A stretch of 14,532 bases of DNA, from positions 1 to 14,532 of the forward strand of contig NZ_JARGYT010000027.1 in NCBI RefSeq assembly GCF_034470605.1, written 5' to 3'. Positions within the stretch are counted from its first letter, which is position 1, and every line of letters starts with the position of its first letter. The stretch is from Cyrtobacter comes. GTDB lineage: Bacteria; Pseudomonadota; Alphaproteobacteria; Rickettsiales; Midichloriaceae. The notes under the pieces were generated by a model. It worked only from the letters and a program-made list of their open reading frames with translations. It was not told the DNA's origin and made no database searches. Made by a program: the position numbers and the translations under genes. Positions 7,948 to 14,532 of this stretch are shown here, in pieces.

Positions 7948-7976
7948 ATTATAATAAAAAATCTATAGAATTAAGG
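7948..7976 (-). promoter_or_regulatory. Candidate promoter for the nuoC-ubiA-slt run
   Basis: On the minus strand a perfect TATAAT (complement of 7948-7953) lies 57 bases before the preferred nuoC start. A weak -35-like CTTAAT or CCTTAA sits 16-17 bases further upstream. In such AT-rich DNA a chance match is possible. Confidence 0.35.
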
Positions 7977-8056
7977 CTGGTTATTAATTATAGGAGATAG
8001 AATGGACTAAATTATTCGTGGTTAGCCAGATATTTTTGTAGAGATATTTATCCCTA

Positions 8057-8120
8057 TTTTATTTATATAGCCGTTTTATTTGAGGTGGCATAATACTTCT
8101 TGTATTACAGCTTATGCTAA
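8057..8120. repeat. Dispersed stem-loop repeat, copy 2
   Basis: Bases 8077-8092 repeat the 16-base core TATTTGAGGTGGCATA of 676-691, again with a TATATAG block 6 bases before it. The right-hand part differs: here TAATAC (8091-8096) pairs with GTATTA (8102-8107) over a TTCTT loop, and GCATAA can alternatively pair with TTATGC. It lies just downstream of virB8 (read leftward) and could also act as its terminator. Confidence 0.5.
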
Positions 8121-8154
8121 TTTAACTTAAATAACTATATCTATAAACAAGTTG

Positions 8155-8820
8155 TCACATAGCGGCTAATTCATAGCCGGTTACTACAAAATTCAGTGCT
8201 GTATTGTTATCTATGATATTCATTATATCACTCATTGAAAATTTAACTATAGCTTTCCAAGTTTCCACTTGCTCGCTAGTTGATGATATTTCCCTTATAT
8301 TAAACTGGACCACTGCATAATCCGGTCTTTTTACGCCATATGCAAAAGATACATTTATATTTTCTATAACTCTTTCAACATTATAACCATATTTTAGAAT
8401 AGGGCTGTCTATATTGGTTGTTGGATTAAGGTAATTAATATACTGATCGAACACTCTTCTAGAGGAGTTTCTTCTTATTGTCATAATTTTATCTCCTCTT
8501 TCAGATGCAGATAAAAAACCATATTTGTATTCCTCTCTATTAATGACATATTTTTGTATAAGATACCTAGCGACAGATATATTAATATCTTCACCTTTAT
8601 TGGAGATACTTTTTATATTGGTATAGTAATTGATCTGATCGTTGGTATATACAGCAATGGGCATTTTATAATGCGTGCTATCTATAGTAATTTCTTCAAG
8701 CGCGGCAATTACGCAAGAGGCAACTATAATACACATAACGATTGAGTATATAAGCTGGACGCCTGCAGATTGGTACTTACTCACGTACCAGTCTCTAGCT
8801 TTTAAAAAATAAGAATCCAT
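8155..8820 (-). CDS. virB8: Type IV secretion system protein VirB8
   Basis: Bitopic inner-membrane protein of the type IV secretion channel; its periplasmic domain nucleates assembly with VirB9 and VirB10. The 221 residues show the VirB8 layout: a short cytoplasmic N-terminus with ARDWYVSKYQS (8-18), one membrane helix at about 22-42, then a periplasmic domain with ARYLIQKYVINREEY (84-98), YINYLNPTTNIDSPI (127-141) and a final beta-strand NFVVTGYEL (210-218). These match the pattern I recall for Rickettsiales RvhB8. It stands alone, with no virB9, B10, B11 or D4 nearby, as is known for extra virB8 copies in this order, so it may be the second, divergent paralogue rather than the main one. Start ATG 8820; it ends with TGA, which supports TGA being a normal stop in this genome. 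Confidence 0.87.
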   Translation of the reverse strand: MDSYFLKARDWYVSKYQSAGVQLIYSIVMCIIVASCVIAALEEITIDSTHYKMPIAVYTNDQINYYTNIKSISNKGEDINISVARYLIQKYVINREEYKYGFLSASERGDKIMTIRRNSSRRVFDQYINYLNPTTNIDSPILKYGYNVERVIENINVSFAYGVKRPDYAVVQFNIREISSTSEQVETWKAIVKFSMSDIMNIIDNNTALNFVVTGYELAAM

Positions 8821-8862
8821 ACAGCTTAATCAATAACCTTCATAACTTAATATTATTAAATG

Positions 8863-8883
8863 TTAATTTGGTTTTCAAATTAA
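8863..8883. promoter_or_regulatory. Palindrome in the virB8-gatC divergent spacer
   Basis: TTAATTTG (8863-8870) and CAAATTAA (8876-8883) form a perfect 8-base inverted repeat around GTTTT. The 128-base spacer must hold promoters for both divergent genes, so this is a plausible operator or cruciform; AT-rich chance cannot be excluded. Confidence 0.3.
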
Positions 8884-8948
8884 AACATGTGATTTAATTC
8901 CAAATTAGAGTTATATTGATAATTATACATTTTGTTTAAAGTTTTGCT

Positions 8949-9221
8949 ATGGTTAAGTTGAGTAAGGTTGTTCGCTCTGCTGCAATAAGCTTAACAAATG
9001 AAGAGTTGTTGCTTATGGAGAAAAGTATTGACCGTATAAATGATTTTTTTGTAGAGCTTAAACATGTGGATGTAAGTGGTATAAGCCCGCTAGTAAACCC
9101 ATCCTCTCATAAAATGGAGGCGCGTTCAGATTGTGTAGAGCAGAATGTAGCTAGTGATGTTGTATTAAGCAACGTACCGGATCTTAGGCATGGTTATATA
9201 TGTGTTCCGAAAGTTGGGTAA
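8949..9221 (+). CDS. gatC: Asp-tRNA(Asn)/Glu-tRNA(Gln) amidotransferase subunit C (GatC)
   Basis: Small stabilising subunit of GatCAB, which amidates misacylated Glu-tRNA(Gln) and, in many bacteria, Asp-tRNA(Asn). This indirect route supplies Gln-tRNA in alphaproteobacteria that lack GlnRS. The 90 residues match the usual 90-100. Recognisable parts are the N-terminal helix with SLTNEELLLMEKSIDRINDF (14-33), the linker VDVSGISPLVNP (40-51) corresponding to the family's VDTxGVxPM region, and the C-terminal LSNVPDLRHGYICVPKV, matching the common NAPxxxxGxFxVPKV end. gatA and gatB are not in this window. Start ATG 8949 has no Shine-Dalgarno site. It may be transcribed with grpE, 90 bases downstream. 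Confidence 0.93.
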   Translation: MVKLSKVVRSAAISLTNEELLLMEKSIDRINDFFVELKHVDVSGISPLVNPSSHKMEARSDCVEQNVASDVVLSNVPDLRHGYICVPKVG

Positions 9222-9311
9222 TAAAAGTGTTTTTATCTATTCATTAGGTCTTTAATACTGTATATAGTCAGCTACGTAATATTGTTTAATTAGTGTGTTT
9301 TTGTTTTTATA

Positions 9312-9878
9312 ATGAGTATAAAGGATAAAATTATAAAATCTAGAGAGCAGGCAGAAGGCCAAATAGGTGATAAGGTGGAGGGTGATAATTTAAAAAATAG
9401 CGAATATGATAAGCTTGAAGAGCTGCAAGATCAGATTCTTAAGCTAAAAGAGTCGCTTTTAAGGCAGGCTGCAGATAATGAAAACATAATAAAAAGATCG
9501 CAAAGACAGATGCAGGAAACAAAGGATTATGCGATAGCGAGCTTTGCGGAAGATATGGTAGAAGTGTTTGAGAATTTTCATAGAGCATCTTCTGTGGAGA
9601 GTATATCAGATGAAGGTAGTATATCAAATATGAAAGAGGGGCTTGAGATGATTAAGAAGATGATGGGTGATTCATTAGCTAAGTATGGGATAGAGCGAAT
9701 TTTCCCACTAAATGAAGAATTTAGCCATGAGTATCACCAGGCCATTAAACAGGTAAGTGATAATTCAAAGCCAAATAATTCTATTTTAGAAGTTGTGCAG
9801 GCTGGTTATAAGATAAAAAATAGATTGATAAAACCCGCTATTGTTTGCGTTAATGTGATTAATGGCAGCAATACCTAA
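9312..9878 (+). CDS. grpE: Nucleotide exchange factor GrpE
   Basis: Co-chaperone that releases ADP from DnaK in the DnaK-DnaJ-GrpE folding cycle; dimeric and cytoplasmic. The 188 residues are normal for the family. Residues 1-30 are charged and probably disordered, residues 31-75 form the long coiled-coil helix (EELQDQILKLKESLL), followed by the four-helix-bundle part with EDMVEVFENFHRA (80-92). The C-terminal beta-domain ends with EYHQAIKQV (140-148) and GYKIKNRLIKPAIVCVN (165-181), the GrpE signature. The usual FDPxxHEAV is here drifted to FPLNEEFSHEYHQAI. Start ATG 9312 has no Shine-Dalgarno site, and I see no convincing heat-shock promoter upstream. Its last 17 bases overlap the start of recR, so the two are co-transcribed. 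Confidence 0.96.
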   Translation: MSIKDKIIKSREQAEGQIGDKVEGDNLKNSEYDKLEELQDQILKLKESLLRQAADNENIIKRSQRQMQETKDYAIASFAEDMVEVFENFHRASSVESISDEGSISNMKEGLEMIKKMMGDSLAKYGIERIFPLNEEFSHEYHQAIKQVSDNSKPNNSILEVVQAGYKIKNRLIKPAIVCVNVINGSNT

Positions 9879-10458
9879 TTCAATAGAAGGATTCATAGAG
9901 TTGGTCTCTCGGCTTCCAGGGCTTGGTAGGCGTTCTGCAAGGAGGATAGTATTGCATATGCTATCTAATAGAAGTGAAATGATTAAGTTTGGTGATTCAG
10001 TTCTAAAAGCTGCTCAAGATATGTTGGTATGCGCTTGTGGGAATATAGATTTATCATTGCCATGTAAGATTTGTGGTGATGAAAGGAGGGATAGATCGAC
10101 TTTATGTATTGTAAAGGATATTTCCGATATATGGGCGATGGAAAGAAATAACATATATAATGGTCTTTATCATGCCATTGGTGGTGTATTAAATATATCA
10201 GAAGGCAAGACGCCCGCAACTCTAAATATACATTCTATCAAGGATAGGATTAGGGAATTTAAGGTTTCTGAGGTTATATTGGCACTAGATGGAACTTTAA
10301 ATGGTGAGAGTACTGCTCATTATATATGGCAGACCATATCTGATACTAATGTTAAGATAACAAGGTTAGCTCATGGTATGCCGGTTGGTGCTGAGCTTGA
10401 TTATATGGATGACGGTACAATATCTGTGGCAATGAGGATGAGATATAGTATGAAATAA
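9862..10458 (+). CDS. recR: Recombination mediator protein RecR
   Basis: Works with RecO (and RecF) to load RecA onto single-stranded DNA at gaps. The 198 residues match the family (about 200). Domains in order: helix-hairpin-helix RLPGLGRRSARRIVLHML (17-34), zinc finger at 57-71, Toprim domain with EVILALDGTLNGESTAHYI (137-155), and the end TRLAHGMPVGAELDYMDDGT (167-186). The first zinc pair here is Cys57-Ala-Cys59, one residue closer than the usual C-x2-C, while the second pair (Cys68, Cys71) is normal; zinc binding may be altered. ATG 9862 lies inside grpE in another frame, a 17-base overlap suggesting translational coupling. The pairing of grpE with recR is not functional in any way I know. 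Confidence 0.97.
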   Translation: MAAIPNSIEGFIELVSRLPGLGRRSARRIVLHMLSNRSEMIKFGDSVLKAAQDMLVCACGNIDLSLPCKICGDERRDRSTLCIVKDISDIWAMERNNIYNGLYHAIGGVLNISEGKTPATLNIHSIKDRIREFKVSEVILALDGTLNGESTAHYIWQTISDTNVKITRLAHGMPVGAELDYMDDGTISVAMRMRYSMK

Positions 10459-10460
10459 AT

Positions 10461-10486
10461 ATACTTAAAATATAGTGTATAAGTAT
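10461..10486 (+). terminator. Weak hairpin after recR
   Basis: ATACTTA (10461-10467) pairs with TAAGTAT (10480-10486) across a 12-base loop, starting 2 bases after the recR stop. The stem is AT-rich and no T-run follows. Confidence 0.25.
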
Positions 10487-10575
10487 TGTACAGTTGGCTG
10501 TATTTCTAGATTGCGTTACTTTAGTATACTGCCTTCAAGGGCGCTAAATAAAATTTTGCTTTGAAGTTAGTATGG

Positions 10576-10594
10576 CTTGGTGCTATACACCAAG
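10576..10594 (+). other. Hairpin in the leader of the hydrolase gene
   Basis: CTTGGTG / CACCAAG forms a perfect 7-base-pair stem with a CTATA loop, 24 bases before the ATG at 10619. It may be a leader structure of the hydrolase mRNA or a terminator for recR; no T-run follows it. Confidence 0.3.
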
Positions 10595-10618
10595 GCTTGT
10601 ATAAGTGCGTAACCTCCT

Positions 10619-11278
10619 ATGCTAAATTACTCCATCTTTTCCTTAAATGGCACTAGCGTAGATAGTATTATTTTTATGCTACATGGGTATGGTTCTAATA
10701 AAAATGACCTAATATCTATAGCGCCTGATCTGGCGCAGTATACGCCAAATTCGTTATTTATATCACCAGATGCGCCCGAAAGATTTGAGGGTGGGGTTCC
10801 TGGTTCATATCAATGGTTTAGCTTGGTTGATAGGGATGAAGAGCGGATGTATAATTGTTTGTGTGCTAATTTTATAATACTAGATAAGTTCATAGAGGAG
10901 TGTTTGGTAAAATACCAAATAGATATCAAAAAAGTTGGAATTTTTGGCTTTTCTCAGGGTGGTATGGTAAGCCTTCACTATGCTCTTGAGAAGGTTCCTT
11001 ATATATCATGTGCGATATGTAATTCTGGTATGCTAATTTCGCCACATGCATCAATGCGTGAATCTATTTCTGGGCCCGATATTCTTTTAATACATGGTGA
11101 TCAAGACCAGGTTGTGCCATTCTCTGCAATGAGGTTTTCTAGGCATTCTATTGAAAAAGGTGGGATTAATGTACGGTGCTATGTAGCAGAGGGTTTGGCG
11201 CATGGGATAGATCAGGGTTGCATAAAGGCGGCGGGTAATTTTCTAAGTGATCATTTTGGCGCTAAGAAGGGGGAGTAA
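10619..11278 (+). CDS. Alpha/beta-hydrolase, phospholipase/carboxylesterase family
   Basis: Predicted serine esterase of the family that includes bacterial carboxylesterases and acyl-protein thioesterases; the actual substrate is unknown. The catalytic triad is complete: Ser112 in GFSQGG (110-115), Asp163 in HGDQDQVVP (159-167) and His195 in GLAHGID (192-198). An early MLHGYGSNKNDL (20-31) forms the oxyanion-hole region, and FISPDAPE (47-54) is the usual strand-loop of the family. Length 219 is typical. No signal peptide, so probably cytoplasmic. Start ATG 10619 has CCTCCT directly before it, which is not a Shine-Dalgarno site. Its 3' end overlaps the ftsW frame by 32 bases if ftsW starts at GTG 11247. 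Confidence 0.92.
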   Translation: MLNYSIFSLNGTSVDSIIFMLHGYGSNKNDLISIAPDLAQYTPNSLFISPDAPERFEGGVPGSYQWFSLVDRDEERMYNCLCANFIILDKFIEECLVKYQIDIKKVGIFGFSQGGMVSLHYALEKVPYISCAICNSGMLISPHASMRESISGPDILLIHGDQDQVVPFSAMRFSRHSIEKGGINVRCYVAEGLAHGIDQGCIKAAGNFLSDHFGAKKGE

Positions 11279-12368
11279 GATAGGATCTTGGTGGTGGTCC
11301 ATAGATTCTATGACATTTCTAATCGTTCTCTTTTTGATGGTAATAAGCCTCCTACTTGTTGGTTCTGCCGGCCCTGCTGTTGCGGTTAGGATAGGTGCGG
11401 CGAAGTTTCATTTTTTTCAAAGACATTTAGTATTTATCTGTATCTCATTGATACTTATAGTATTTATATCGTGTTTTAGTAGAAAAATAGTTAAGCTATT
11501 ATCAATATTTGGTTTTTTTATAATACTATCTACGTTAATTTTACTGCCTTATTTTGGAAACGAAATTAAAGGTGCTAAAAGGTGGTTCAGTATCATGGGT
11601 TTTGCATTTCAACCATCTGAATTTCTGAAGCCATTTTATGCAATAACCATTGGCTCTATTCTTTCTAAGGATTATAAAGAAAGATTTCTTTTCTGTATTA
11701 CGGCGCACATTATTGTGATCTCCCTACTGATGCTGCAGCCAGATTTTGGAGCAACTGTTACTATCTCAATGGTTGTGGGTATCCAATTATTTATCTCTGG
11801 AATTCCATTGTTATGGGTTTTTTATATCCTATTTTTTATGGGGTTCGTTTTTTTTGTAGCATATAACTCTATGCCGCACGTTGCATCAAGGATTAATAAT
11901 TTTTTATATCCTGAGCAAACGGAAAATTATCAAGTGACAAAATCTCTACAATCATTTGAATCTGGAGGGTTGTTAGGAAGAGGGCCTGGAGAGGGTGTTG
12001 TAAAATATTCATTACCGGATGCGCATACTGATTTTATTTTCTCAGTTGCTGCGGAAGAATTAGGGGTAATTTTTTGTATGTTATTATTGCTACTATTTCT
12101 TATAATCTTCATAAGGGGTGTTCTTGTAAGTACAAAAACTAATGATAAATTTATTATCTACTCAACTGTTGGATTACTATCTTATCTAGTTATTCAGTCT
12201 ACATTTAATTCTGGTGTTTCTATGAATTTATTTCCAACAAAAGGTATGACGCTTCCATTTATTAGTTATGGAGGTTCGTCCATCATCTCATTTTCTATTG
12301 CTATAGGGATATACCTTTCTATGACGAAAAAATCTTTCCGCCACTTATCGGAACGCATTTCAGGTTAG
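11247..12368 (+). CDS. ftsW: Septal peptidoglycan polymerase FtsW (SEDS family)
   Basis: Multi-pass inner-membrane glycosyltransferase that polymerises lipid II at the division septum with its PBP partner. SEDS motifs are present: RIGAAKFHFFQRH (48-60), KGAKRW (108-113), FQPSEFLKP (121-129), PDAHTDFIFSVAAEELG (257-273), whose HTDF aspartate corresponds to the proposed catalytic residue, and NLFPTKGMTLPFISYGGSS (327-345), which favours FtsW over RodA. About ten hydrophobic segments fit the fold, and 373 residues is normal. Start choice: GTG 11247 keeps the conserved SWWWSID segment that precedes the first membrane helix in related proteins; ATG 11310 would lose it. The purine-rich AAGAAGGGGGAG around 11263-11275 lies inside the coding part and does not serve this GTG. 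The overlap with the hydrolase gene indicates one transcript. Confidence 0.95.
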   Translation: MIILALRRGSKIGSWWWSIDSMTFLIVLFLMVISLLLVGSAGPAVAVRIGAAKFHFFQRHLVFICISLILIVFISCFSRKIVKLLSIFGFFIILSTLILLPYFGNEIKGAKRWFSIMGFAFQPSEFLKPFYAITIGSILSKDYKERFLFCITAHIIVISLLMLQPDFGATVTISMVVGIQLFISGIPLLWVFYILFFMGFVFFVAYNSMPHVASRINNFLYPEQTENYQVTKSLQSFESGGLLGRGPGEGVVKYSLPDAHTDFIFSVAAEELGVIFCMLLLLLFLIIFIRGVLVSTKTNDKFIIYSTVGLLSYLVIQSTFNSGVSMNLFPTKGMTLPFISYGGSSIISFSIAIGIYLSMTKKSFRHLSERISG

Positions 12369-12739
12369 GTATATAGAGCCTGAGAAATGAGGTAGTGTTA
12401 TAGAAAAAAAGACCAAGACACTAAGAATTATACAAAAAACGCAATCTGATAGAGATTACATTTTATAAAATCGAGCACTTCAGACGCACTGTCCTACGAA
12501 TAGGCTTGAGATATTACATATCCAGGCTTTTTGTAGAAATCTATTTGTTGTTCAAATAAATGTTGATATTGTCTAGATAGATAAGGGTGGTTTTATGTAA
12601 ACTTTGATTCCTTATACATATTATTCTTTGAATAATACATATATTATAATTTAAGGTAAAGATTAATTAAATGGAGGCTTGCCTTGATATCTTATGCTAT
12701 AATCAGGAGTTGTAAATAGTTATTTGATTAATTTAATAT
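12369..12739. other. Gene-free stretch after ftsW with one AT-rich hairpin
   Basis: I find no gene, tRNA or convincing RNA in these 371 bases. TATTATTC / GAATAATA (12619-12637, TTT loop) is a perfect 8-base-pair hairpin far from the ftsW stop. A short minus-strand frame around 12494-12590 reads like protein (QYQHLFEQQIDFYKK) but is stopped on both sides; it may be a vestige of a lost gene. Confidence 0.4.
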
Positions 12740-12934
12740 ATGTCAAAACCTAAAGTTAATAAAGGGTTTACATCAGACTTAAAGGATTCTCTTTATATAT
12801 CCATATATCCGGCCGCAGCGCCTCTATTACATTCTATTCTTCTTAGTGATAAGAATATGACTATATCAGGATTAATAACCGATCTATTGTTGGGTGGTAT
12901 CCTCTTTATAGGATCCGCTATTAGTGCATTATGA
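12740..12934 (+). CDS. Small predicted membrane protein, upstream half of a TGA-split frame
   Basis: Unrecognised 64-residue ORF starting at ATG 12740. The first 20 residues are polar and basic; residues 40-63 (ISGLITDLLLGGILFIGSAI) form a membrane helix. It stops at TGA 12932-12934, but the same frame stays open immediately after and runs to 13258, so this may be the first part of a 173-codon gene interrupted by a nonsense mutation. It has AT-rich leader sequence and no Shine-Dalgarno site. Isolated beyond ftsW, it could be real, decayed or spurious. Confidence 0.45.
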   Translation: MSKPKVNKGFTSDLKDSLYISIYPAAAPLLHSILLSDKNMTISGLITDLLLGGILFIGSAISAL

Positions 12935-12997
12935 TTTAAAAAGGCTCTAAATTTTAATTATAGTGAGTTACCTGAGATTTTATCTAATGATATTGGG

Positions 12998-13258
12998 ATG
13001 CCAAAAATTTTATCTCACATGTTTATAGGGGCTGCTGCAAGTGCTTTGGTTATGGCTAGTGCAGTGTGTGTAGTTGCAATTACTGGTGATGGTATAAGTT
13101 TGAAAATTTTTAAAGGTGTTAGTATAGAGGCTAGCATATCTGGTGCGGTATGTGGTTTTTTTACTGGTCTTTATGGGTATTTCAATGATACAAAAGAGGT
13201 GGTGCAACAGGTGCAGCCAGAATTAGAAGTAGAGGATTCTATAGGTCTATCTAATTGA
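12998..13258 (+). CDS. Small predicted membrane protein, downstream half of a TGA-split frame
   Basis: Unrecognised 86-residue ORF from ATG 12998, in the same frame as the ORF ending at 12934. No stop lies between that TGA and this ATG, so 21 further codons upstream are open. It has two hydrophobic segments, about residues 8-28 (MFIGAAASALVMASAVCVV) and 46-61 (SISGAVCGFFTGLYGY), then a polar acidic tail. The Gly/Ala-rich helices are reminiscent of small channel- or holin-like proteins, but I see no diagnostic motif. Either it is expressed independently, or it is the remnant of one three-helix protein with the preceding ORF. Confidence 0.5.
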   Translation: MPKILSHMFIGAAASALVMASAVCVVAITGDGISLKIFKGVSIEASISGAVCGFFTGLYGYFNDTKEVVQQVQPELEVEDSIGLSN

Positions 13259-13412
13259 TTTATATTGTTAATTGTATAATTAATACGTTATATTGTGCAA
13301 TACGATGCTGATTAAAAAGGCCATACACTATTATAAAGCTAGTTTTCCGTAACTTCTATTAGGTAGTACTGCGTCTTTATCAGCACATAATTAGCATACG
13401 CAAATAAAACTC

Positions 13413-13445
13413 GGGCATTGCCTAAAAGCAATTGATAAGGTGCCC
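13413..13445. other. Nested inverted repeats in the spacer left of the IS5 remnant
   Basis: GGGCA (13413-13417) pairs with TGCCC (13441-13445), enclosing TTGC / GCAA (13418-13421 and 13428-13431). The rest of 13259-13541 shows no gene or RNA I can recognise. Confidence 0.25.
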
Positions 13446-13541
13446 AGAGAGACCTTAAAGAAGAGAAGAATGTATATAGAAAGCTCCAGTATTATAGTAA
13501 TACATCTACTACCATCTTCATTTATAATTTGCCAACTGTAT

Positions 13542-14112
13542 CTAGATAGTGTCGACATTTATTTTAAGCATAATAGATGCTAGCTATAAAAACAAATCAT
13601 AGGTATGTGATGTTAAGCTTATCGTATCTTGTGGCAACTTGCCTAAAATGCTTGAGTTTATTGAACATACGCTAGGTTACGCTCTTTGCGCAATTCAATA
13701 CTCCCTTGATTCCTTAGATCTTGGTGGAATAACCGCTTCTTCATTAACCTTTTTTGCCATATCTTATTATATAGTTTTCATCATATCCATTGTCAGTAAT
13801 CAGCGCCCCCATCTCCTTACCATCCACAAGCCCTAAAGCCTTGATGATCTTTGACCAGCGGTTACAAAGCATTTAATAGGATTACTAAGAGTATCACATG
13901 CAGTATGCAATTTGCTAGTGAATCCGATTTTCGACCTTCCTAGCCCTTGCATACCAGGTTCTATATTTTTTAAAGCTCCAGCTGAATGCTGATGCGCTCT
14001 GATTATTATAAAATCTATCATTATCAACTCATTATCTGCATCTATAGCTAACGTGTTGAAAATCATTTGCCATATTCCAGATTTTGTCCATCTCATCAAT
14101 TTTCGAGAGTTT
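13542..14112 (-). pseudogene. Degraded IS5-family transposase, N-terminus missing
   Basis: A DDE transposase remnant read from right to left in several frames. The longest piece (14099 to 13833) contains RWTKSGIWQ, MIDFIIIRAHQHSAGA and GLGRSKIGFTSKLH, matching the IS5/IS427 catalytic core around the first Asp. After a frameshift near 13845 it continues with KIIKALGLVDGKEMGALITD then NGYDENYII, the second Asp region. Fragments EAVIPPRSK, RKERNLAY and MFNKLKHFRQVATRYDKLN, then LASIML, follow down to 13542, each in another frame or after stops. All C-terminal landmarks are therefore present but the gene is dead. The N-terminal domain is absent: recognisable sequence begins exactly where the IS1 remnant ends. 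The plus-strand ORF at 13639-13836 is only a shadow of it. Confidence 0.85.
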
Positions 14113-14532
14113 TCACCTAAAGATAGATAATAATGTATCCTGATAATGCTGAAAAATCTCCGGTGTTGTAAGAGCGCACCAGAGCTTTATAGTAACCATT
14201 TCCTCTTCTTTGGATACAATTTTTGTGCGGCGGGTCATGCCTTGTGTTGCTGTTATTATGCTCAATGCATACGGTTCCTGATTTGCCGATAACATGGCGA
14301 TTTTTAGGCAAAATTTTGGCAAATGCATCCCAATCATCCGTGTAAAATCGGCAATTTTCCAGACTCTCTACTTTCTCAAAAAGTCGCTTGAACGTTGTAG
14401 CATCCCCTGTAACACAGGCAATAGTTCTGCTACGATCCTTGATGACCCAGAGTTTTTGACTTTTTTTGAAGAAAACGCTACATTTCATCGAACTCTATCT
14501 CCTAGATATCTGCCAGAAATGCTGGGTTCTGG
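14113..14532 (-). pseudogene. Degraded IS1-family transposase, cut by window edge
   Basis: Remnant of an IS1-type (InsB-like) transposase entering from the right edge. One frame shows EIEFDEM then a TAG where a Trp codon is expected, then RFLQKKSKT. A frameshift leads to LWVIKDRSRTIACVTGD (from ATG 14488), FYTDDWDAFAKILPKNRHVI and IEHNNSNTRH, the catalytic Asp and Glu/Asn regions. Next a short deletion and frameshift move to the frame TRRTKIVSKEEEMV through LWCALTTPEIFQHYQ, ending in TGA at 14113-14115, the usual IS1 C-terminus. One nonsense codon and at least two frame breaks make it inactive. Its stop abuts the IS5 remnant, with no recognisable terminal repeat between. Confidence 0.85.

Noticed and set aside
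10611..10618. CCTCCT directly before the hydrolase ATG
   Set aside because: It is the complement of a Shine-Dalgarno sequence, not one, and is too close to the start; probably chance.
12430..12592. Minus-strand protein-like stretch QYQHLFEQQIDFYKK with continuation after a TAG
   Set aside because: Only about 32 codons are open between stops and I cannot match it to a family; kept only as a possible vestige.
13639..13836. Plus-strand 65-residue ORF with hydrophobic stretches
   Set aside because: It lies opposite the IS5 transposase remnant, whose C-terminal landmarks are read on the minus strand here.
1..14532. CRISPR array, tRNA or rRNA genes
   Set aside because: I found no regularly spaced repeats and no cloverleaf or rRNA-like sequence in the intergenic spaces.

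Overview
The window looks like part of the chromosome of an AT-rich alphaproteobacterium of the order Rickettsiales. The evidence is the reduced, housekeeping-type gene content, the frequent lack of Shine-Dalgarno sites, a VirB8 protein that reads like the Rickettsiales rvh type IV secretion version, and decayed insertion sequences. I cannot place it to family or genus from sequence alone.

Left part (1-3549, + strand): a tandem cluster of four related proteins of unknown function. One is cut by the window edge and may be frameshifted, one is an intact 275-residue copy, one is a broken pseudogene, and one is a 445-residue copy with a long extra C-terminal region. They share a short Tyr/His-Pro motif followed by a Gly/Phe-rich hydrophobic stretch, then a second hydrophobic stretch ending in W-L-F-G-V-E or a similar sequence. 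Two copies share an almost identical AT-rich element just before their starts.

Middle (3620-8820, - strand): a housekeeping run reading leftward: nuoC (complex I), ubiA (ubiquinone synthesis), slt (lytic transglycosylase) and rsmI (16S rRNA methyltransferase). The first three are only 5 bases apart and probably form one transcript. A lone virB8 gene (type IV secretion) lies upstream on the same strand and is divergent from gatC.

Right-centre (8949-12368, + strand): gatC (tRNA amidotransferase), grpE (chaperone co-factor), recR (recombination repair), an alpha/beta-hydrolase of the phospholipase/carboxylesterase type, and ftsW (septal peptidoglycan synthesis). grpE overlaps recR and the hydrolase gene overlaps ftsW. 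slt and ftsW act on opposite sides of cell-wall turnover; nuoC and ubiA both serve the respiratory chain.

Right end (12369-14532): gene-poor and decayed. It holds a possible small membrane protein whose frame is split by a TGA. Beyond it, on the - strand, lie two degraded transposase genes, one IS5-type and one IS1-type, joined end to end; the IS1 remnant runs off the window.

The points most worth a second look are the unknown tandem paralogue family with its shared upstream element, a 16-base repeat with stem-loops found at two separate sites, and the TGA-split membrane ORF.
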